Made by a program: the position numbers and the translations under genes. A stretch of DNA of 13,680 bases from Candidatus Bathyarchaeota archaeon (GTDB taxonomy: Archaea; Thermoproteota; Bathyarchaeia; Bathyarchaeales; Bathyarchaeaceae), in the NCBI GenBank assembly GCA_020344715.1, contig CP070828.1, forward strand, positions 1,021,002 through 1,034,681. Reading direction: 5' to 3'. Below the pieces are notes generated by a model. The model did not search any database and had not been told where the DNA came from. It saw only the letters and a program-made list of their open reading frames with translations. Shown here piece by piece: positions 7,278 through 13,680 of the stretch. Position 1 is the first letter of the stretch. Each line of letters begins with the position of its first letter.

Positions 7278-7845
7278 TCTTCATCTCGATTTTGCAGTCT
7301 TCACAGATGAAAGAGCCTTCAACCTCTTCAAGAGTGTTGGACCATTGCCTACACTGGTCGCAATACCCAGCCATTTGCGGATGTTCTTCATCTTCTGCTT
7401 CAGCCTTGCTTTCAATCTTAGCCTTTTCTTGCTGGATTTCGATGAGTTCTGGTGTAATCGCCAAAATATCCTTGCTGGAGATTATTCCAACCATGTCTCC
7501 CTTGTAGATGACTCCAAGTCTTCGAACGTTCAATCTGCTCATTCTACGTGCGGCTTCGCTGAGGGATTCGTCCGGACTGATCATGATTAGAGGAGTGGTC
7601 ATCACGTCCTTGGCAGCCAATTTGTATCGAACTCGGTTTTTGGCTAGCACCCTAGTGACGAGGTCGCGTTCAGTAATTATTCCGAGGGGTTTACTGTCTT
7701 TTCCGGTCACAATTATGCAACCCAACTCATGCTTTCCCATAAGTTTCGCAGCCTTGGTGACGGTATCCTTCTCGTTAATAGTAACCACTGGACTGGACAT
7801 CACGTCTTTAACAAGCATTTTTCCTCTGATGCCCATCTCTGCCAT
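7267..7845 (-). CDS. Two CBS domains fused to a C-terminal zinc ribbon
   Basis: From the chosen ATG the protein has 192 residues. A CBS pair (one Bateman module) spans about 10-132, with signatures GIITERD (55-61) and GIISSKD (120-126). A charged helical linker (about 133-157) follows, and then a four-cysteine zinc ribbon: C162-x2-C165 and C181-x2-C184. The zinc ribbon may mediate protein or nucleic-acid contacts, with the CBS module as the nucleotide-sensing part (inference). The open frame extends to a TTG at 7878, but the ATG at 7845-7843 has a near-perfect GGAGGG (7860-7855) at proper spacing, and the predicted transcription start falls near 7862, so the shorter form is preferred. It is the first gene of the CBS operon and overlaps the next by 11 nt. 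Confidence 0.88.
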   Translation of the reverse strand: MAEMGIRGKMLVKDVMSSPVVTINEKDTVTKAAKLMGKHELGCIIVTGKDSKPLGIITERDLVTRVLAKNRVRYKLAAKDVMTTPLIMISPDESLSEAARRMSRLNVRRLGVIYKGDMVGIISSKDILAITPELIEIQQEKAKIESKAEAEDEEHPQMAGYCDQCRQWSNTLEEVEGSFICEDCKIEMKSEY

Positions 7846-7884
7846 TCGATTTTTCCCTCCACTACGAAGATAAATCAAGAGGGA

Positions 7885-7892
7885 ATATTAAA
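7885..7892 (-). promoter_or_regulatory. TATA-like box of the CBS operon
   Basis: TTTAATAT on the minus strand lies 40 nt before the ATG at 7845. Archaeal transcription usually starts about 25 nt after the box, which would leave a leader of some 15-20 nt just holding the GGAGGG site. The geometry is good but the box was judged by eye. Confidence 0.45.
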
Positions 7893-7898
7893 CTGTTG

Positions 7899-7933
7899 TT
7901 CAAGTTTCTCTCAAAACTAGAGAGAGCCTTGAA
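7899..7933. terminator. Imperfect 14-bp inverted repeat between rqcH and the CBS operon
   Basis: TTCAAG (7899-7904) pairs with CTTGAA (7928-7933), and inside it TCTCTC (7907-7912) pairs with GAGAGA (7920-7925), with a 2-nt mismatch step and a 7-nt loop. It begins 12 nt after the rqcH stop and lies just upstream of the CBS TATA-like box. It could terminate rqcH transcription or serve as an operator for the CBS operon. No T-run follows directly, so the role is open. Confidence 0.45.
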
Positions 7934-7944
7934 CTATTGCTTTG

Positions 7945-9942
7945 TCAAGCTGATTTAATGTCACCTTTACCTGAAGGTATGAAAGTCTGAATTTCCTCTA
8001 ATGGTGTTCCAAGGATCTGTTTCCGCCAGTCCTTTGGAGCCTTCTCAGCCAACATGCCACGTACCTGTTTTGCAAGGTCACTGCTTTTGCGCTCACCAGT
8101 GACAAGCTCAACATAAATGCTTGTGTGTTTGCGAATGGCTTCCGGCGGACCTCCAATAATTCTGGCGTGGTCTTCAATTTGTACTCCAACAGCCACTGCC
8201 AGTGGAACGTTTCGAATGTAGTTCTTGGTTCCACGAATTATGAAAGAGCCTTTTTTCAAGTATTGTCCAGACGGGGGACTTTTACTAACCTGTCTGGGAT
8301 GCACCCAATAGACGCCAACAGTGCTCAGTGTTTCCTTCCACGCTCGAGAGTAAGAGGCTGCGAGCTGGGCAGCTTCTTTCAACGATTGCTCCGACGGCCG
8401 TTTTCCTTCCGTCTTGATTATAACAAAAGAGGCACCTGAAATGTCGGCGTGAAAAACGATGTCGTGTGATTCGGTGTGTTTTTTTATGAGAATTTCGTTG
8501 GTCGTAGCGTCTTTTCCACCGATCACCAATTGATCGTCGGAGGATTGGAACCATCGGAATTTTTCGTACCAAGCCTTTTCTCTTCTGACCGGGGGAAGCT
8601 TCGGCTCTTCCACGATTTTCTGCTTCTGTTGCTGCAGCTCTTCAATTTTGGCCCGAGTTCTATGGATGGCTTTTTTGGTCCCTTCAAGTTTCTTTTGTGA
8701 TTTCTTTGCTTTCTCATAGAATGTGGCTGCGTTGGCTTGAACTGAGCGAGTTAGGTCAATCTGAATCACTGAGCCTCGTAGCGAAACTGTGAGAATCCGA
8801 TGCTTTGAGTCTAAGTCTTGGAAGTATCTTGCTGGTATGAGTGCCTTTTCGTTTTCGAGGTCAGAGATGATTTGTTTCCATGACTTGCCGTTTTCTTTTT
8901 CACTCATAATTCTCTGCTGCAGAAGTTGGAGCTCACCCAGATGTGCAGATATCAGTTGCCCAAGCTTTTTGTTTCGCGTTATTTCTCCTTTGGAGTCCTC
9001 AAGTGCTTTCTGTTGTCTGTCTATGACTCGTTGAAGCTTCGCTAGCTGATGTTCAGACTTGCGGGTGGCTTGAGCCATTCCGGTTTTTAGCGTTGTCTCC
9101 ATGTAGAATTCGTCGAGAGCATCGTTGAATCTCTCGTAAGATTTGGCTCGAAGATGCTCGTATCTTTTCAGATGAATTGGTGTGACGTCAACGCTTTTAC
9201 CATTTTCACCAACCACAATGCAAGGTTGAATTTTTCCAGCTGTCAAAGGAGAAAGGATGCTTTGGAGTTGAGCAAAAATCTTGTCAAGCTCCGGTTTTCC
9301 TAGTGCTTCGGACTTCGTTTCTTTGCTGATACGGGTTCTCAGAAGAATCTCTTCTGCGTACAATCCGCCAATGCTTAGGAATTTTGTAAGTGCCTTCACA
9401 ATCATTAATTGCCCAAAATCTCTGATCTCATCAAAATCCTTTCGGCTTGTTCTAAATGGGTTTCTGGCTCTTGAAGGAGCGTATTGAAAGAGTTCTCCTC
9501 GCAGAACGTTTCGGTCTCGCATTCGTTTGTAGGTGAGGGCTTGAAGAATTTTGCTTTCTGGACCTACGAGGACTATGTTTCCTTCTCTGAAAAGCTCAAC
9601 TATGAGTTGAAATTCCCCAGCTTTTTTTCTTATTTTGATTGTGACAATGCGCTCGAACTCCAGCTGTGTCAAATCTGTGATTCTTCCGTTTTCGAGGTGC
9701 TTGCGGAGCGCCATGCAAAAAGCTGGGGGTCTCGAAGGTTTCTGAAGCACGTAGGAAGTTAGATTTATGCGTTTTCCAGATTCAACGAGCAAATGAAAAG
9801 GCGGTTCGTTCGGGCGATGAAGCTTGAAAATCAATGTTGTAGGGTCGGTTTGGTAGATCTTTCGGATGCGAGCATTCTTGATTTCATGGTTGAGTTCAAA
9901 AACGACTGCAGCAACGTCGAAACTTGTTAACTCTGATTTCAT
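7945..9942 (-). CDS. rqcH: NFACT family protein, archaeal RqcH/NEMF/Rqc2 homologue
   Basis: This 665-residue protein has the family's standard order: NFACT-N domain (about 5-275, from TSFDVAAVVFEL), a helix-hairpin-helix-like region (about 180-230), a long coiled coil (about 290-445, rich in K, E and Q) and the NFACT-R domain (about 455-580, WYEKFRWFQSSDDQLVIGGKDATTNE in part, and ESHDIVFHADISGAS at 491-505). NFACT proteins bind obstructed 50S subunits carrying peptidyl-tRNA and, with tRNA, extend stalled chains. The DR pair used for tRNA recruitment in bacterial RqcH corresponds here to E97-R98, a conservative change. Length is typical. The ATG start has GGAGGGG (9954-9948) upstream. It is probably monocistronic, with a hairpin right after its stop, and divergent from the ABC operon. 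Confidence 0.92.
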   Translation of the reverse strand: MKSELTSFDVAAVVFELNHEIKNARIRKIYQTDPTTLIFKLHRPNEPPFHLLVESGKRINLTSYVLQKPSRPPAFCMALRKHLENGRITDLTQLEFERIVTIKIRKKAGEFQLIVELFREGNIVLVGPESKILQALTYKRMRDRNVLRGELFQYAPSRARNPFRTSRKDFDEIRDFGQLMIVKALTKFLSIGGLYAEEILLRTRISKETKSEALGKPELDKIFAQLQSILSPLTAGKIQPCIVVGENGKSVDVTPIHLKRYEHLRAKSYERFNDALDEFYMETTLKTGMAQATRKSEHQLAKLQRVIDRQQKALEDSKGEITRNKKLGQLISAHLGELQLLQQRIMSEKENGKSWKQIISDLENEKALIPARYFQDLDSKHRILTVSLRGSVIQIDLTRSVQANAATFYEKAKKSQKKLEGTKKAIHRTRAKIEELQQQKQKIVEEPKLPPVRREKAWYEKFRWFQSSDDQLVIGGKDATTNEILIKKHTESHDIVFHADISGASFVIIKTEGKRPSEQSLKEAAQLAASYSRAWKETLSTVGVYWVHPRQVSKSPPSGQYLKKGSFIIRGTKNYIRNVPLAVAVGVQIEDHARIIGGPPEAIRKHTSIYVELVTGERKSSDLAKQVRGMLAEKAPKDWRKQILGTPLEEIQTFIPSGKGDIKSA

Positions 9943-9975
9943 TTGTGCCCCTCCAAAATGTGAAAATAAGTGCAG

Positions 9976-10020
9976 CCTTTAAGCATTGTTAATCTGAAAT
10001 GCTGTGAAAGGTTAATAAGT
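9976..10020. promoter_or_regulatory. Divergent promoter region of rqcH and the ABC exporter operon
   Basis: On the minus strand GCTTAAAGG (9984-9976) is a TATA-like box about 34 nt before the rqcH ATG. On the plus strand AAGGTTAATAAG (about 10008-10019) is a TATA-like box with a purine-rich upstream element, 35-40 nt before the preferred ABC start codons. Both are visual assignments. Confidence 0.4.
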
Positions 10021-10053
10021 TTACAGCGCCTTTTTTCTGAGGCTGCAAGGGAT

Positions 10054-11145
10054 TTGAGATTGGATTACACTGAGGACGATGGAACCTACAGCATTCAAAC
10101 GTTTGATTTGACCAAAAGGTTCACTAAGAAGAAGCACAGGGGTATCTTCGGTTTTCTGCGAAAAGAACGCAAACAAAGGAAGCAGCAAAGTGAATCTTCC
10201 AGAGTTACAGTAGCGCTAGACCATATTAACATCAAAATCCGCTCAGGAGAGCTCTTCGGGTTACTTGGACCCAACGGAGCAGGCAAAACGACATTGGTCA
10301 AATGCTTGTCCACGATTCTGATTCCAGACAAGGGCACAGCGGTTGTAAATGGCTTCGACATTCGAAAGCAAACATCTATGGTTCGAGCCAGTTTAGGTCT
10401 AGTCATAGGTGGTGAAAGAACTCTTTACTGGAAGCTCACTGCCAGAGACAACCTCATGTACTTTGCTTCGTTGTACAAGATGCCTCGAAACCAAGCCAAA
10501 GAAAGAGTTGAAGAACTCCTGGAGAAAATGCAGCTTTCTGACCGGGCCGATGAAAGACTAGAAGACTACAGCACCGGAATGAGACAGAAAATCGCCATTG
10601 CGCGATCTTTGTTACACGACCCTTCAATTCTGCTGCTAGATGAGCCGACGTTGGGCTTGGACCCCACCTTCTCAAAGCAGATTCGTGGCCAGATACGGGA
10701 GCTTTCAGATAAACATGGGAAAACCATCCTTCTGACTACACATTACATGGACGAAGCCGACCAACTATGCGATCGTGTAGCATTCATAAACGATGGCAAG
10801 GTGGTTGCGGTTGACGACCCAGACAGCCTCAAGGCAACAGTGAAGGAAACAGAGCTTGTGGAGATAACCTGCTTTAATCCGCCGTTAGACGTTGAAAGAC
10901 ACCTTAAATCTCTATGCCCGGGAGTCGACATCATCACACTTGTTCACGGCGATGAAACGAAGGGAAATCCCTCAAAAATAAAGATAATCGGTGGCAATGC
11001 CGAAGAACACATTAGCACAGCCATAGATGCGCTCCGGAAGAAAAACGTTCGCATCAGCAGTCTGAACGTTGGTGTGCCAACGCTTGAAGATGTTTTCATC
11101 AAGCTAACTGGGGCAAAGCTTGCTGAAGGAGAAGGCCGAGGGTAA
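10054..11145 (+). CDS. ABC transporter ATPase of an ABC-2 type exporter
   Basis: This is the nucleotide-binding subunit of an ABC-2 exporter. From the TTG at 10054 it has 363 residues. Walker A is GPNGAGKT at 10267-10290, a degenerate signature YSTGMRQK precedes the Walker B run LLLDEP, and the H-loop Thr-Thr-His is followed by DEAD-like MDEAD. After the ATPase core comes a C-terminal regulatory region ending in a PTLEDVFIKLTG stretch, common in DrrA/CcmA-like exporters. A basic insert (KKKHRGIFGFLRKERKQRK) sits between the first strands. The frame opens back to a GTG at 9970, but that codon lies upstream of the likely TATA box. TTG at 10054 (GAGG 11 nt before) or TTG at 10060 (AAGGGA 7 nt before) is more plausible. 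The permease genes follow 5 and then 12 nt apart. The exported substrate is unknown. Confidence 0.92.
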   Translation: MRLDYTEDDGTYSIQTFDLTKRFTKKKHRGIFGFLRKERKQRKQQSESSRVTVALDHINIKIRSGELFGLLGPNGAGKTTLVKCLSTILIPDKGTAVVNGFDIRKQTSMVRASLGLVIGGERTLYWKLTARDNLMYFASLYKMPRNQAKERVEELLEKMQLSDRADERLEDYSTGMRQKIAIARSLLHDPSILLLDEPTLGLDPTFSKQIRGQIRELSDKHGKTILLTTHYMDEADQLCDRVAFINDGKVVAVDDPDSLKATVKETELVEITCFNPPLDVERHLKSLCPGVDIITLVHGDETKGNPSKIKIIGGNAEEHISTAIDALRKKNVRISSLNVGVPTLEDVFIKLTGAKLAEGEGRG

Positions 11146-11150
11146 TAGCC

Positions 11151-12005
11151 GTGCCAAGAAACGTCTTGCTACAATCTTCGGCGAAAAGCAATTTCTTCAT
11201 TGTGTGGAGCGAAGTCGTTAAGAACCTGAAGTTCCTGTTGGCCTATCCAATTGTGTTTGTGTTCTGGGCGATTTTTCCTATTTTCTGGTTTATTCCTTTC
11301 GTGCTCCAGGGGCAAGCTTTTGTAGGTGGTTTGCAGAGTCCAAGTTTTGGCGAAGTGGCAGGGACTGAAGAGTTCATTCCCTTCATTATATTGGGAGCCA
11401 TTCTGAACAGTTACGTGCTCACTTCACTTTACGGTATGGGAGAAAGCATCAGAAGAGAAGCCTATCGCGGTACATTGGACTACATACTTTCATCTCCTTG
11501 CAACAAAGCGTTCATACTTATTGGCAAAGCCCTTAGTGAGAGCTTCTCAAGCACGCTCTACGCGATAAGTCAACTAGCAATCAGCATACTGTTCTTCGGA
11601 ATGGAGTTGACCCTAGGCATAATTATGCCAGTGATTTTCATAATCATCCTGCTAATATTAGGACTCTATGGTCTAGCACTAATCTTGGCCGCAGCCTCTC
11701 TTAGGTATAAACAAGCTCATGATATGGCACACGCGCTGGAATACGTCTTCTATGTATTCTCGCCTGTGCGTTATCCTGTTGCGAGCTTGCCTCTCTGGGG
11801 ACAAATCATTGGTAGGCTTCTTCCGCTAACCTATGCGCTAATTGCCGTACGGAGTCTAATACTTCTCAAACAAAATCTTCCAGCCATCTATCTGGAGATT
11901 CTGGCACTTCTTATCATTGATGGTATAATGATTCTCACAGGCTTCTATCTCTTCAATTGGATGGAGGAGAAGACGAAGACGTCGGGTACAATAAGCCATT
12001 ACTAG
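11151..12005 (+). CDS. ABC-2 type permease subunit 1
   Basis: This 284-residue integral membrane protein has about six hydrophobic segments (roughly 31-53, 73-95, 133-150, 154-182, 190-212 and 245-268). Between the second and third lies the ABC-2 signature region ESIRREAYRGTLDYILSSP (98-116), whose amphipathic coupling helix touches the ATPase. The GTG start is 5 nt after the ATPase stop, with GAGGG at 11138-11142 serving as Shine-Dalgarno. It forms the membrane channel with the second, clearly different permease at 12018, so the working transporter is probably a heterodimer of permeases with two copies of the ATPase (inference). The cargo (drug, lipid, polysaccharide or peptide) is not shown by sequence or neighbours. 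Confidence 0.88.
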   Translation: MPRNVLLQSSAKSNFFIVWSEVVKNLKFLLAYPIVFVFWAIFPIFWFIPFVLQGQAFVGGLQSPSFGEVAGTEEFIPFIILGAILNSYVLTSLYGMGESIRREAYRGTLDYILSSPCNKAFILIGKALSESFSSTLYAISQLAISILFFGMELTLGIIMPVIFIIILLILGLYGLALILAAASLRYKQAHDMAHALEYVFYVFSPVRYPVASLPLWGQIIGRLLPLTYALIAVRSLILLKQNLPAIYLEILALLIIDGIMILTGFYLFNWMEEKTKTSGTISHY

Positions 12006-12017
12006 GAGAAGGCATAT

Positions 12018-12914
12018 GTGAACAAGAACCGCGTAAAGGGTCATGAACTGGGAGAGGTCACGTGTCCCACGGGTTTCAACTGGACTAATCTAAAAGCTGA
12101 GTTGAGAGCCATCTGGGAATCCAGCATCAAAGCCTGGAAAATCGAGCTTGCCTACCCTGTAAGTTTCCTTCGCCAATCCGTTTCACCACTCATCATTCTA
12201 CTACCTTTTCTCATCTATGGGATGGTTTTGGTCGGCGGAAGGTACAGCGAGAATCTGGAGCGTATGGTTGGAACGGGAGATGTCGTGACTTTCATTTTCA
12301 CTGGCTACGTGATAATGGGGTTCATCGGAACAGCTGTTTGGGCAATGGGTTTCAGCATTAGGGGAGAACAATGGTTTGGCACCTTGGAGTCAATCTTCGT
12401 GACGCCCACCAGCCGTTTAAGTCTGGTGTTAGGCATGGCTTTACACAGCACGGTACATCAAAGCATAGGCACAGCAGTCGAATTTGCGATTATATACGCC
12501 GTTTTCGGCTTGGGACTGAAGATCGGGGGAATTCTGCCTGCCTTAGGGATCTTTGTACTTATGATGCTAGCTCTGTATGGCTTCGGTATCCTAGTTTCCG
12601 CTCTTAGTCTGGTCTTGAAAGAGGGGTGGATAGTTGCTGAAGGACTTCACAGTATTATGATGATACTTTCTCCGGTAGTTTATCCTTTGGTTGTGCTCCC
12701 AACAGTAGCTCAACAAGCAAGCGCGATATTCCCAACAGCTCCCGCTTTGGTTGGAATGCGGGTTTTCCTAATCGAAAATTACCAACCGGAAGTAATTGGC
12801 AACATCTTCCTGCATCTTCTAGCTTTGGATGCGGCTTGGATTCTTTTCGGCATTCTTGTGTTTCACTTGACTGACATCTACGTGCGGAAAAAGGGCAGTC
12901 TCGAAAAATACTAA
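12018..12914 (+). CDS. ABC-2 type permease subunit 2
   Basis: This second ABC-2 permease of the operon has 298 residues. A soluble N-terminus of about 45 residues is followed by about six membrane segments (roughly 54-74, 90-112, 140-163, 170-198, 208-232 and 258-283). The coupling-helix region reads SIRGEQWFGTLESIFVTP (113-130), parallel to the EAYRGTLDYILSSP of its partner. Both share the PVVYPL/PVRYPV-type motif in the fifth segment, so they are distant paralogues from a duplication. The GTG start at 12018 follows AGGAGAAGG (12004-12012), 12 nt after the previous stop. An ATG two bases earlier is out of frame. It is the last gene of the exporter operon. Confidence 0.88.
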   Translation: MNKNRVKGHELGEVTCPTGFNWTNLKAELRAIWESSIKAWKIELAYPVSFLRQSVSPLIILLPFLIYGMVLVGGRYSENLERMVGTGDVVTFIFTGYVIMGFIGTAVWAMGFSIRGEQWFGTLESIFVTPTSRLSLVLGMALHSTVHQSIGTAVEFAIIYAVFGLGLKIGGILPALGIFVLMMLALYGFGILVSALSLVLKEGWIVAEGLHSIMMILSPVVYPLVVLPTVAQQASAIFPTAPALVGMRVFLIENYQPEVIGNIFLHLLALDAAWILFGILVFHLTDIYVRKKGSLEKY

Positions 12915-12920
12915 TTAAAC

Positions 12921-12930
12921 CCTTTAATAC
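12921..12930 (+). promoter_or_regulatory. TATA-like box before the small membrane protein
   Basis: CCTTTAATAC lies 44-53 nt before the GTG at 12974 and 53-62 nt before the ATG at 12983, just after the permease stop. It would permit a transcript starting near 12952. Read-through from the ABC operon is the alternative. Confidence 0.35.
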
Positions 12931-12973
12931 TAGGTAAGAAGGTGTATAGGGCACTACAAATCAGCACGAGAGC

Positions 12974-13261
12974 GTGTCTTCGATGAAGCCCATGAAGTTA
13001 ATCTATTGGAGCAGAGCCTCCCTTGGTATAGGCGCAGCCTTTCTCTGTTTACTGCTGAACATCTTCTCTCCGGGTCTGAGCATTTTCTCTAGCCTGTCGG
13101 TAGCCTTAATTGTCTACATGGTCGCATACTACATTTTCAAATGGAAATTCATCGCTCTAGTCGAGAAGCCCTCCAAGATTGCCACAACAGGTATCGGTGC
13201 TTATTTCATAACATGGATAGTTGGGTTGGGGCTATTCTACACTTTATGGGCAAGTCTTTAG
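12974..13261 (+). CDS. Small three-helix membrane protein, EMC6-like (archaeal)
   Basis: The 95-residue protein has three hydrophobic segments (about 13-33, 36-55 and 68-92) with a short basic loop, FKWKFIALVEKPSK (55-68), between the second and third. The order of features (a positively charged start, two close helices, a basic loop, then a glycine-rich third helix GIGAYFITWIVGLGLFY) resembles EMC6, the Rab5-interacting-protein fold, and its archaeal relatives, which are thought to pair with Oxa1-like insertases in membrane-protein insertion. This was judged from layout and a few shared positions only. The frame opens at GTG 12974; ATG codons at 12983 and 12992 are equally possible starts, and no strong Shine-Dalgarno precedes any of them. 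It stands between the exporter operon and the EF-1alpha gene. Confidence 0.7.
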   Translation: MSSMKPMKLIYWSRASLGIGAAFLCLLLNIFSPGLSIFSSLSVALIVYMVAYYIFKWKFIALVEKPSKIATTGIGAYFITWIVGLGLFYTLWASL

Positions 13262-13399
13262 ACGACGCATGCTGAGTTTGATGAGTCCCGTACAGCTTAG
13301 GTTTCAAAAAGGATAAATAATCGAAGCGACGTTTGTTGATACGAATTTCACCAATATTTGCGGAACAATCTAAGAAAAGGTAAGAATGGAGAAAAGAAG
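13262..13399 (+). promoter_or_regulatory. Upstream region and leader of the EF-1alpha gene
   Basis: The 138 nt hold the promoter and an A/T-rich leader. GGAG at 13388-13391 is 8 nt before the ATG at 13400 and serves as Shine-Dalgarno. A minimal reading frame (ATG at 13386, TGA at 13401-13403, five sense codons) overlaps both this site and the EF-1alpha start. Confidence 0.45.
13311..13320 (+). promoter_or_regulatory. TATA-like box of the EF-1alpha gene
   Basis: GGATAAATAA, preceded by the A-rich CAAAAA element typical of a TFB-recognition site, lies about 80 nt before the EF-1alpha ATG. A start about 25 nt further on would give a leader of around 55 nt. The strength of the box fits a highly expressed gene. 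Confidence 0.5.
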
Positions 13400-13680
13400 A
13401 TGAGCAAAACAGAGAAGCCGCATTTAAACCTTGTCGTCATGGGACACGTTGACCATGGAAAATCCACAACGGTAGGTCATCTTTTCTACCTAACAGGAAC
13501 CATTGATGAGCGCAGAGTCAAAGCCTTCGAGGAGGAAGCAAAGAAACTGGGCAAAGAGACATTCAAGTTCGCTTGGGTCCTCGACAAACTCAAGGAAGAA
13601 CGAGAACGAGGTCTGACTATCGATCTTGCCTTCCTCAGATTTGAAACGCCAAAGTATTTCTTCACGGTTATTGACTCACC
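13400..13680 (+). CDS. tuf: Translation elongation factor EF-1alpha, 5' part
   Basis: The first 93 codons of elongation factor 1-alpha are present; the gene runs off the window edge. EF-1alpha is the GTPase that carries aminoacyl-tRNA to the ribosomal A site. The P-loop is GHVDHGKST (15-23). The switch-I region is [13 protein letters not shown] (66-78), with Leu where most relatives have Val (GVTID), and the window ends inside the G3 motif (IDSP, the start of a DxPGH element with Ser in place of the usual Cys or Ala). The insertion between the P-loop and switch I ([28 protein letters not shown]) is that of archaeal/eukaryal EF-1alpha and not bacterial EF-Tu. The ATG start has GGAG at 8-nt spacing. 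Confidence 0.97.
   Translation, partial: MSKTEKPHLNLVVMGHVDHGKSTTVGHLFYLTGTIDERRVKAFEEEAKKLGKETFKFAWVLDKLKEERERGLTIDLAFLRFETPKYFFTVIDS

Noticed and set aside
7846..7878. TTG start at 7878 for the CBS-zinc-ribbon protein
   Set aside because: The extension covers the GGAGGG Shine-Dalgarno of the ATG at 7845 and the probable transcription start.
8125..8717. Frames on both strands inside rqcH
   Set aside because: They overlap the NFACT-R and coiled-coil coding region, which has strong family motifs in another frame.
9970..10053. N-terminal extension of the ABC ATPase from GTG 9970
   Set aside because: The codon lies upstream of the likely TATA box in the divergent promoter, and the extra residues do not resemble ABC ATPase sequence.
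1..13680. tRNA or rRNA genes
   Set aside because: No cloverleaf with a GTTCRANNC-type T-arm or rRNA-like conserved stretch was recognised in the intergenic regions by eye. A tRNAscan-type search would settle this.

Overview
The window reads as a piece of an archaeal chromosome. The evidence is an archaeal/eukaryal-type EF-1alpha beginning at the right edge, an NFACT protein of RqcH type, a family-B DNA polymerase built on the archaeal plan, a pair of biotin-synthase-like radical SAM proteins of the kind proposed as archaeal lipoyl synthases, and A/T-rich TATA-like boxes upstream of several genes. GTG and TTG starts are common. A TACK-type lineage such as Bathyarchaeia is my guess from overall gene style; the sequence alone does not prove it.

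Left part (1-4605): positions 1-544 hold no convincing intact gene. A minus-strand reading at about 139-510 has a stretch that resembles the decayed C-terminus of an IS200/IS605-type TnpB. Two radical SAM proteins then diverge from a 95-nt intergenic region: a COG1856-like protein on the minus strand (545-1555) and a BioB-like protein on the plus strand (1651-2649). Together they look like a LipS1/LipS2 lipoyl synthase pair. The plus-strand gene is followed after 24 nt by an unusual family-B DNA polymerase (2674-4563). It keeps the N-terminal, palm, fingers and thumb regions and the catalytic aspartates, but the proofreading exonuclease domain is missing and the motif-B asparagine is changed.

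Middle part (4606-9942, all minus strand): reading in the direction of transcription, the order is rqcH (ribosome-associated quality control), a hairpin-containing gap with a promoter, three consecutive CBS-domain proteins (2 CBS plus zinc ribbon, then 4 CBS, then 4 CBS), a possible 26-codon ORF, a small winged-helix protein and a NudL/NUDT7-like Nudix hydrolase. Short gaps and overlaps suggest that the CBS genes, and perhaps everything down to the Nudix gene, form one transcription unit. That would combine adenine-nucleotide sensing, a DNA-binding protein and a nucleotide-type hydrolase.

Right part (9943-13680, plus strand): a three-gene ABC-2 exporter (one ATPase and two different six-helix permeases) diverges from rqcH. 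It is followed by a small three-helix membrane protein that resembles archaeal EMC6-like proteins, and then by the start of the EF-1alpha gene with its own promoter and Shine-Dalgarno site. The window cuts the EF-1alpha gene after 93 codons.

The most interesting items are the exonuclease-less but apparently catalytic polymerase, its apparent co-transcription with a lipoyl-synthase-like gene, the CBS/winged-helix/Nudix cluster, and the EMC6-like small membrane protein.
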